Positions 55,701 through 64,000 of a stretch of DNA of 64,000 bases are shown one piece after another. The notes under the pieces are model-generated. The model saw only the letters and a program-made list of their open reading frames with translations. It made no database searches and was not told the DNA's origin. The translations under genes were made by a program, and so were the position numbers. Within the stretch, counting starts at the first letter, position 1. Each line of letters begins with the position of its first letter. Source of the DNA: Chlorops oryzae (taxonomy: Eukaryota > Arthropoda > Insecta > Diptera > Chloropidae); the NCBI GenBank assembly GCA_020466095.1, contig CM035808.1:77409026-77473025 (forward strand). The letters run 5' to 3'.

Positions 55701-58700
55701 AAGCCTTTGCGCAAAGTTTGATCAAAATCTGAGATAAAAATTTTGAACCAAAAATTTCATTCTAAGTACTATGGGATGAGGGGGGAGCACGAGTGTCAAC
55801 CTCATTTTATGACCGTCTCCGATTTTGATGAAACTTGCAGAATATTCTTGGCTCCTTAATCAAAAGCCTTGCGCAAAGTTTGATAAATTCTGAGATAAAA
55901 ATTTTGACACGAAAATTTCATTCTAAGTACTATGGGATTGAGGAGGGAGCACGAGTTTAGTCATTTAGCTCCGATTTTATGACCGTCTCCGATTTTGATG
56001 AAACTTGCAGAATATTCTTGGCTCCTTAATCAAAAGCCTTTGCGCAAAGTTTGATCAAATTCTGAGATAAAAATTTTGACACGAAAATTTCATTCTAAGT
56101 ACTATGGGATGAGGAGGGAGCACGAGTGTCAAGCTCGATTTAATGACCGTCTCCGATTTTGATGAAACTTGCAGAAATTCTTGGCTCCTTAATCAAAAGC
56201 CTTTGCGCAAAGTTTGATCAAAATCTGAGATAAAAATTTTGAACCAAAAATTTCATTCTAAGTACTATGGGATGAGGGGGGAGCACGAGTGTCAACCTCG
56301 ATTTTATGACCGTCTCCGATTTTGATGAAACTTGCAGAATATTCTTGGCTCCTTAATCAAAAGCCTGTGCGCAAAGTTTGATAAATTTCTGAGATAAAAA
56401 TTTTGACACGAAAATTTCATTCTAAGTACTATGGGATGAGGAGGGAGCACGAGTTTCAAGCTCGATTTTATGACCGTCTCCGATTTTTGATTTTTGAAAA
56501 CTTGCAGAAATTCTTGGCTCCTTAATCAAAAGCCTTTGCGCAAAGTTTGATAAATTTCTGAGATAAAAATTTTGACAAAAAAATTTCATTCTAAGTACTA
56601 TGGGATGGGGGGAGCACGAGTGTCAACTCGATTTAATGACCGTCCCGATTTTGATGAAACTTGCAGAAATTTTGGCTCCTTAATCAAAAGCCTTGCGCAA
56701 AGTTTGATAAAATTTCTAATAAAAATTTTGAACAAAAATTTCATTCTAAGTACTATGGGATGAGGGGGAGCACGAGTGTCAACTCGATTTTATGACCGTC
56801 TCCGATTTTGATGAAACTTGCAAATATTTTGGCTCCTTAATCAAAAGCCTTGCCAAAGTTTGATAAATTTCTGAGATAAAAATTTTGACCAAAATTTCAT
56901 TCTAAGTACTATGGGATGAGGGGGAGCACGAGTGTCAACCTCGATTTTATGACCGTCCCGATTTTATGAAACTTCAAATATTCTTGGCTCCTTAATCAAA
57001 AGCCTGTGCGCAAAGTTTATAAATTTCTGAGATAAAAATTTTACACGAAAATTTCATTCTAAGTACTATGGGATGAGGAGGGAGCACGAGTTTCAAGCTC
57101 GATTTTATGACCGTCTCCGATTTTATGACCGTCTCCATTTTGATGAAACTTGCAGAATATTCTTGGCTCCTTAATCAAAAGCCTGTGCGCAAAGTTTGAT
57201 AAATTTCTAATAAAAATTTTGACACGAAAATTTCATTCTAAGTACTATGGGATGAGGAGGGAGCACGAGTTCAACTCGATTTAATGACCGTCCCGATTTT
57301 GATGAAACTTGCAGAATATTCTTGGCTCCTTAATCAAAAGCCTGTGCGCAAAGTTTGATCAATTTCTAATAAAAATTTTGACACAAAATTTCATTCTAAG
57401 TATATGGGATGAGGAGGGAGCACGAGTGTCAACCTCGATTTTATGACCGTCTCCGATTTTGATGAAACTTGCAGAAATTCTTGGCTCCTTAATCAAAAGC
57501 TGTGCGCAAAGTTTGATAATTTCTAATAAAAATTTTGACACGAAAATTTCATTCTAAGTACTAGGGATGAGGAGGGAGCACGAGTGTCAACCCTCGATTT
57601 TATGACCGTCCCGATTTTGATGAAACTTGCAAATATTCTTGGCTCCTTAAATCAAAAGCCTGTGCGCAAAGTTTGATAATTTCTGAGATAAAAATTTTGA
57701 CACGAAAATTTCATTCTAAGTACTATGGGATGAGGAGGGAGCACGAGTGTCAACTCGATTTTATGACCGTCTCCGATTTTGATGAAACTTGCAGAAATTC
57801 TTGGCTCCTTAATCAAAAGCCTTGCGCAAAGTTTAAAAATTTCTGAGATAAAAATTTTGAACAAAAATTTCATTCTAAGTACTAGGGATGAGGGGGAGCA
57901 CGAGTGTCAACCTCGATTTTATGACCGTCTCCGATTTTGATGAAACTTGCAGAATTTCTTGGCTCCTTAATCAAAAGCTGTGCGCAAAGTTTGATAAATT
58001 TCTAAAAAAAAATTTTGACACGAAAATTTCATTCTAAGTACTATGGGATGAGGAGGGAGCACGAGTTCAACTCGATTTTATGACCGTCTCCGATTTTGAT
58101 GAAACTTGCAGAATATTCTTGGCTCCTTAATCAAAAGCCTTGCGCAAAGTTTGATCAATTTCTGAGATAAAAATTTTGAACAAAAATTTCATTCTAAGTA
58201 CTATGGGATGAGGGGGCACGAGTGTCAACCTCGATTTTATGACCGTCTCCGATTTTGATGAAACTTGCAGAATATTCTTGGCTCCTTAATCAAAAGCCTG
58301 TGCGCAAAGTTTGATAATTTCTAATAAAAATTTTGACACAAAATTTCATTCTAAGTACTATGGGATGAGGGGGAGCACGAGTGTCAACCCCGATTTTATG
58401 ACCGTCTCCGATTTTGATGAAACTTGCGAATATTCTTGGCTCTTAATCAAAAGCTTGCGCAAAGTTTGATCAATTTCTAATAAAAATTTTGAACAAAATT
58501 TCATTCTAATACTATGGGATGAGGGGGAGCACGAGTGTCAACTCGATTTTTATGACCGTCTCCGATTTTATGAAACTTGCAGAATATTCTTGGCTCCTTA
58601 ATCAAAAGCCTTGCGCAAAGTTTGATAAAATTTCTGAGATAAAAATTTTGACCAAAATTTCATTCTAAGTACTATGGGATGAGGGGGGAGGGAAGCCGAT

Positions 58701-60229
58701 TTTTACCCTCCGATTTTATGACCGCTCCATTTTGAGAAACTTGCAGAAATTCTTGGCTCCTTAATCAAAAGCCTGTGCGCAAAGTTTGATAAATTTCTAA
58801 TAAAAATTTTGACACGAAAAATTTTTCATTCTAAGTACTATGGGATGAGGAGGGAGCACGAGTGTCAACTCGATTTATGACCGTCCCCGATTTTGATGAA
58901 ACTTGCAGAAATTTTGGCTCCTTAATCAAAAGCCTTGCGCAAAGTTTGATCAATTTCTAATAAAAATTTTGACCAAAAATTTCATTCTAAGTACTATGGG
59001 ATGAGGGGGAGCACGAGTGTCAACTCGATTTAATGACCGTCTCCGATTTTGATGAAACTTGCAGAAATTCTTGGCTCCTTAATCAAAAGCCTTGCGCAAA
59101 GTTTGATAAATTTCTGAGATAAAAATTTTGAACAAAAATTTCATTCTAAGTACTATGGGATGAGGGGGAGCACGAGTGTCAACTCGATTTTATGACCGTC
59201 CCGATTTTGATGAAACTTGCAAAAATTCTTGGCTCCTTAATCAAAAGCCTTGCCAAAGTTTGATAAATTTCTGAGATAAAAATTTTGACACAAAATTTCA
59301 TTCTAAGTACTATGGGATGAGGGGGAGCACGAGTTCAACTCGATTTTATGACCGTCTCCGATTTTGATGAAACTTCAGAATATTCTTGGCTCCTTAATCA
59401 AAAGCCTTGCGCAAATTTATAAATTTCTGAGATAAAAATTTTGAACAAAATTTCATTCTAAGTACTATGGGATGAGGGGGAGCACGAGTTCAACTCGATT
59501 TTATTGAAACCGTCTCCATTTTATGAAACTTGCAGAATATTCTTGGCTCCTTAATCAAAAGCCGTGCGCAAAGTTTGATAAATTTCTAATAAAAATTTTG
59601 ACACGAAAATTTCATTCTAAGTACTATGGGATGAGGAGGGAGCACGAGTTCAACTCGATTTTATGACCGTCCCGATTTTGATGAAACTTGCAGAATATTC
59701 TTGGCTCCTTAATCAAAAGCCTTGCGCAAAGTTTGATAAATTTCTGAGATAAAAATTTTGACACAAAATTTCATTCTAAGTACTATGGGATGAGGAGGGG
59801 AGCACGAGTTCAAGCTCGATTTAATGACCGTCCCGATTTTGATGAAACTTGCAGAAATTTTGGCTCCTTAATCAAAAAGCCTGTGCGCAAAGTTTGATAA
59901 ATTTCTAAAATAAAAATTTTGACACAAAAATTTCATTCAATACTATGGGATGAGGAGGGAGCACGAGTGTCAACTCGATTTATGACCGTCCCCGATTTTG
60001 ATGAAACTTGCAGAATATTCTTGGTCCTTAATCAAAAGCCTGTGCGCAAAGTTTGATAATTTCTGAGAAAAAAATTTTGACACGAAAATTTCATTCTAAT
60101 ACTATGGGATGAGGGGGAGCACGAGTTCAAGCTCGATTTTTAATGACCGTCCCGATTTTGATGAAACTTGCAAATATTCTTGGCTCCTTAATCAAAAGCC
60201 TGTGCGCAAAGTTTGATAAAATTTCTGAG
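52795..60229 (+). repeat. Satellite array, block 2
   Basis: About 45 monomers of the same satellite, running into the third gap. The first seven continue the variant types of block 1; then a more uniform type follows in which ...TTTTGAACCAAAAATTTC and ...TTTTGACACGAAAATTTC endings alternate irregularly. From about 56,100 monomers become shorter, with many 1-5-base losses (GTCCCGATTTT for GTCTCCGATTTT, GCAGAAATT for GCAGAATATT). The short open frames here are by-products. Confidence 0.92.
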
Positions 60230-60329
60230 NNNNNNNNNNNNNNNNNNNNNNNNNNNNNNNNNNNNNNNNNNNNNNNNNNNNNNNNNNNNNNNNNNNNNNN
60301 NNNNNNNNNNNNNNNNNNNNNNNNNNNNN
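60230..60329. other. Scaffold gap (100 N) at the satellite end
   Basis: Exactly 100 N. The satellite does not continue on the other side, so the true array length is unknown. Confidence 0.98.
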
Positions 60330-60686
60330 GATGCTGTATAGCAAATTGTTTGAATAAATATCTGTCTACAACAACAACAAATTTTCAGAAATTTTTTTTT
60401 TTTTGTATTATAGTACATTATATAAGGATTAAAATGCAGAAGAATTCGTTAAAATCGGTCCATTAGGTCGCAAGATATAATTAAACTAAGCAGTCGTTTA
60501 TTCGAAAAATTCGAAAATTTACCAAATTTCAATACGTCATAACTCGAAAAAAAAAATTTTTTTCCAAAAAAGCTCTTGCACAAATTTTTTTTCTCACAAA
60601 TACATACAATTCTCCAAAATTTCATCAAAATCTGAAATAAACAAATTTTTAGTGATCGATTTCACGAATAATGACCCAACTGTTAA
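60330..60686. other. AT-rich DNA before the piggyBac remnant
   Basis: No gene. The N-terminal half of piggyBac transposase should lie here and is absent. Confidence 0.5.
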
Positions 60687-62286
60687 ATGTTTATAAGAGG
60701 CAAACCTATTCGCTTCGGATACAAATATTGGTGTTTATGTTCATCAAAAGGTTATTTGTATCAATTTTGACCATACGCTGGAGCAACGGATTCATATGAT
60801 AAACAACTTGGCCTAGGTGCTAGCGTGGTTTTGAGTCTTCTATCGGTTTGCAAGAGTCCTACACAATATACTGTGCATTTCGATAATTTTTTCACCGGTT
60901 ACCACTTGCTTTGTCTCCTTAAAGAGAAAGGTTTTTGTGCAATAGGTACAATCCGTGCAAACAGGCTGGCAAAAACAGGCCTAAAAACAATTTTAGTTAA
61001 ACACGATATAGATTACGCATTCAACCATGAAAATAATATAGCAGTAGTTCGATGGAGAGACAATGCAGAAGTCATTTGGCTACGAATTATGATCAAATGG
61101 ATCCTATAAGAAACGTAATGCGATACCATAGAAAGCAAAAAAAAAAAGATTGCTGTACCCCAAGCCATCCTTTTTATACCCAGCGTAAGCGGGGTATATT
61201 AGTTTTGTGCGAATCTTGTAACAGGGAGAACTAAGCTCCGGAGATATAGACATATATATATAGAAATGATCAGGATCAAAAACTGAATTGATTTAGACAT
61301 GTCCGTCTGTCCGTCCGTCCGTGGTCGGATCTCCTCCGAAACGGCTGGACCAATCAAGTCGAAATATGGCACACAGGTATATCGGGATCCGAGTATGATC
61401 CTAAGTAAAAATGGGAGACATCTGCCCACTGCCACGCCCACAAATGAATATAATGTGTTTTCAGTAAAATGCTTGTAACTTGCGAACCACTCAACACATT
61501 CCATGATATTTGGTGTACTGGTAAACTACGAAAAGGGACATATCCTGGCAAAAAATGGACGCCGCCCTCCGTGAGCCACGCCCACAAATAAGCCCATAAA
61601 TAAGGGCTTATCGTAACTTGTGAAGTAAAAGGCGTAGAAGCTTCAAATTCGCAACATAGGCTCACCAAGGCGAATTAAGGGTGTAGGGAAATAATTTATG
61701 TGGCCCTCTTACTGCCACGCCCACAAATAGAGAAGAAAAACATAGTGCACTCATAATGTCGGGACGCTGGGTATTTCAAAGTCGGGCTTGACCGACTTTA
61801 GCTTTCTTACTTGTTTTTAATTATAATAAGTACATGGGAGGAGTTGACTTACACGACAATGCTGTAGCCAATTATAGAATTGGAATTAGAGGAAAGAAGT
61901 GGTGGTGGCCACTTTGGGTCGCTTGCTTGGACAGCGCGTGTGTCAATGCATGGAAATTGCATTGTATGATTGCTGAAAAAACCAATAAGAAATGCATGTC
62001 TCAAATTATATTTAAAAATTCGATAACAAAAACACCGTTGTTGTTCGAATCAATCTCGCCTGATGAGGAAAATGAAAGTGATGACGACACCGCAGCTCAA
62101 TCCACGTCATCGCCCAGAGTAAAAGCCATACACATGTCCGTGAATATCAAGGGCTGCTATCGCCGATGCCAAATATGCAAAAAGCATACTTCATATACTT
62201 GTGCTAAGTGCAACGTAAATTTGCATGTAGATAATTGCTTCAAAACCCACCACACAAATTTGAAATACTCTTCTAATAGCTTATAA
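60687..62286 (+). pseudogene. piggyBac-like transposase, C-terminal half, split by DINE-A
   Basis: Starts FIRGKPIRFGYKYWCLCS, typical of DDE_Tnp_1_7 proteins, with a TGA at 60768-60770 (QF-stop-PYAG where Asp is expected). VHFDNFFTGYHLLCLLKEKG holds the second catalytic Asp. Frameshifts near 61078 and in the A-run at 61138-61148 follow. DINE-A then interrupts at 61176-61818; beyond it NYNKYMGGVDLHDNAVANYR holds the third Asp, joining exactly to VPQAILF before the insertion. The C-terminus has a Cys-rich zinc domain, CQICKKHTSYTCAKC and CFKTHH. An AATAAA follows the stop. Non-functional. Confidence 0.88.
61176..61818 (+). mobile_element. DINE-A Helentron inside piggyBac
   Basis: Shortest of the three DINE-A copies (643 bp). 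It has the ATACCCAGCGTAAGCGGGGT start, TGTCCGTCTGTCCGTCCGTC block, a single 127-bp-type unit and the hairpin plus CTTACTTGTTTTT end. The host frame resumes at the next base, which fixes both ends and shows no target duplication. Confidence 0.9.
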
Positions 62287-62379
62287 TTTCTTTAAACAAA
62301 TAAAACTGTAAAACTACAATAAATTAATCGAATTTTTCATTTATCTGTAAGTTTACTCTAAGTCTTTATTATATAACTA

Positions 62380-62705
62380 GCCGACCCGCGCCCGTTTCAC
62401 TGGGCATATGAATATAAAGAAATTTGTTGGTAAATAAAAAAACGCACTCCCCCTGTTCGCTTGTCTCGTCAAGAGTTCCTAGAGTTAATAAAATTCCTTC
62501 CTAAAAATACACTGAGTTTCATTAAATGGTAAAAGTGAATGTTTTTTTATAATTTTTTACGCAATTTTTGTATTTTTTTTACACATAATCTTTCTATTGA
62601 CTTTTCGAAATATATATATAAAAAATTATCTAAATCGGTTCAGCCGTTCTCAATTGATGCGATTACATATATTTTGTCTCTCCATTTGGATATATGTTAA
62701 TACAG
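62380..62705. repeat. Arthropod interspersed repeat of unclear class
   Basis: Begins ACTAGCCGACCCGCGCCCGT and has AAATCGGTTCAGCCGTTCTC near 62634. Sequences with these two phrases are common in insect genomes at ends of non-LTR or related non-autonomous elements. I cannot assign a family or exact ends. Confidence 0.45.
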
Positions 62706-62909
62706 TAAATTTAATGTTCTAATTATCCCAGCGGTCGAGATCTCGACAAACAGGTTTCAGTGTTGCCACCTCAAAAAAAAAAAAATTTTTTTTAAATTTA
62801 TATATATTAATTTAAGCTGGTTTCTAGCTAGCCACGAAAAATTCGTTAAGATATAAAAAGGTTTTTTTGCTTGGTACATAATGGGTTAAATCTGCTTTTA
62901 AATCAAAAT

Positions 62910-63113
62910 ATTTTTTACGGAGAATTTTTGTGTCCGTTTTGGTCCTGATGCAGCAGAGTTGAAACTCTCTTCAATTTCTGCCCACGCTTTATCCTAGGCT
63001 TGGGTTTAAGCGTTATCTGTTTCCTTGCATTCAATAATATCAACTTTTTGCTTTACTAGGTCTAACAGGAGTGTAATATCTCCTGCAGAAAAATTTTAAG
63101 AACGCACTTCCAT
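62910..63113 (-). pseudogene. Myb/SANT-like DNA-binding domain remnant (Harbinger partner type)
   Basis: From ATG 63113 on the minus strand: MEVRS, stop, NFSAGDITLLLDLVKQKVDI, IECKETDNA, stops, then DKAWAEIEESFNSAASGPKR. The FS..(D/E)..LLLDLV start, spaced acidic/aromatic residues and AW..I...FN phrase are those of the Myb_DNA-bind_5 type domain encoded by PIF/Harbinger elements. At least three stops make it a pseudogene. No Harbinger transposase is next to it. Confidence 0.5.
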
Positions 63114-63540
63114 TTTGCAAATAAAATTAAAATCAGCTGATAAAACAGAGTGCTGCCAATCAGCTGCTAAATTACTAACAATCAATATAATTTTTTTATG
63201 AAATGGGTAAAAACGTAAGTACGTACTTAAGTAGCAATCCGTCTTTAAACTTAAGTACAAATTTACCTTGCATGGTGAAATTGGCTCTAAGTTTCGTTTC
63301 TTTTGTTTTGACTTAATTTCTTTTTTTAAAGAAATATGGGCTTATGGTTATTCAACAAAGGAAATCCAATAAGTTTTTATTTATTTTCACAATTACTCGC
63401 GTACCCATCCGTTTAAAAAACTTAAAAGAGACTACCGCTTTTTTCTATTACTATAGGATAAGAGAAAAGAATGGGGAGGAGTACGGTATAAGAAGGGCGT
63501 AGGTCAGAGATACACACCACACAAATCCCATCGTATATAC
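63114..63540. other. AT-rich DNA
   Basis: Nothing recognisable. CAGCTGATAAAACAGAGTGC...CAATCAGCTGC just after the Myb remnant could be part of its element's promoter or end. Confidence 0.4.
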
Positions 63541-63640
63541 TAGTGATGTAACGAATGTCAAATTTTAGCATTCGCGAATGCGAATGCCTACTCATATTCG
63601 CGAATGCGAATGCGAACATTCAGTTTTTGAATCTATATCT
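63541..63640. mobile_element. hAT-like terminal and subterminal repeats
   Basis: TAGTGATGTAACGAATGTC is followed by repeated ATTCGCGAATGCGAATGC motifs in both orientations. A short TAGTGATG-type end followed by clustered palindromic subterminal motifs is typical of hAT elements. The other end is outside the window or lost. Confidence 0.4.
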
Positions 63641-64000
63641 CAAATTTAGCACACATCACCAAATCAATTCATTTATTTATATAGCGCACTAACTTTGGAA
63701 AAAAATAATTCATTCATAAGTAAAAGAAATTACACATTTCGATGTTAAATTTCAAAGTGTTAAAAAAAAAACAGTCACATGACAACAACAAAACTAATCC
63801 GACGATTTCGTGCAAGCATAACGCCCCTGCGCAATACGCAATGTTATTGTCGTTTTTCGTTTAGCAGCCCTCAGACGGTCGTTCTTGTATGAAAATTTAT
63901 GTGAAGGAACTTAAAGGCATTCCAAATGCGTTTAATTCAGGGATCGGCAAAATTGAAAATGCAAGTGTGTGTGAGAGAGCAGATTTTAAGTGTAATATCT
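63641..64000. other. AT-rich DNA at the window end
   Basis: No gene seen. It may be the interior of the hAT-like element that starts at 63541. Confidence 0.4.

Noticed and set aside
49256..60229. CRISPR-like regularly spaced repeats
   Set aside because: The repeated unit is the whole 164-bp monomer with no unique spacers, and the DNA is eukaryotic. It is a satellite.

Overview
This window is a eukaryotic, AT-rich, transposon-saturated stretch of insect DNA, almost certainly from a dipteran. The markers are INE-1/DINE-1-like Helentron elements with the familiar repeated TGTCCGTC block, an irritans-type mariner very close to Himar1, Ty3/gypsy and Ty1/copia retroelements, and PIF/Harbinger, ISL2EU, hAT and piggyBac transposase remains. 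A tephritid or muscoid fly is my best guess (inference). I see no convincing host gene, tRNA or rRNA. The nested elements plus a long satellite array look like pericentromeric or other heterochromatin. Three runs of exactly 100 N (37657-37756, 48616-48715, 60230-60329) are scaffold gaps, so the window is four contigs: A 1-37656, B 37757-48615, C 48716-60229, D 60330-64000.

Contig A. It opens with AT-rich DNA and an almost readable ISL2EU-type transposase with a C-terminal SWIM zinc finger (1264-3404). An LTR-like piece and an errantivirus-like integrase whose catalytic Glu is Lys (4274-5571) follow. From 6583 a Ty3/gypsy element (here gypsy1) sits in a Helentron copy. Its gag is split by a second Helentron (DINE-A, 9325-10363) and by a whole Ty1/copia element (10428-16887, target duplication TTTTT). 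The copia is itself split by another Helentron family (DINE-B) and carries a MITE in one LTR. At 17761 gypsy1 is cut off and a tandem duplication (units 17761-23627 and 24543-30428) begins. Each unit holds the pol of a second gypsy (gypsy2), broken by three inserted elements, an LTR with a hAT MITE, and an irritans mariner. The rest of A has a foldback half, hAT and Harbinger transposase remains, and a zinc-motif protein of an unexplained arthropod family (34291-34916, minus).

Contig B is in the opposite orientation and repeats part of A: gypsy2 pol and leader, a BEL-like gag piece, a Helentron holding a 1065-bp palindrome, then the 3' LTR, protease ORF and five-knuckle gag of gypsy1 with the same copia insertion. 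The gypsy1 5' end in A and 3' end in B carry the same GAGG target duplication in the same Helentron sequence, so A and B are overlapping inverted copies of one ancestral locus, either real or haplotypic/misassembled.

Contig C starts with the end of a second copia element, then a satellite of about 164-bp monomers (49256-60229) interrupted at 50929-52794 by a TIR element that contains a DINE-B copy with an expanded 101-bp tandem repeat. Contig D has a piggyBac transposase pseudogene cut by DINE-A, an arthropod interspersed repeat, a Myb/SANT-like Harbinger partner remnant and a hAT-like end.

The most interesting observation is a 1.1-kb palindromic TA-flanked element whose unique loop lies in opposite orientations in the two tandem units (20476-20664 and 27268-27457). 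This is a direct footprint of inversion between its long inverted arms.
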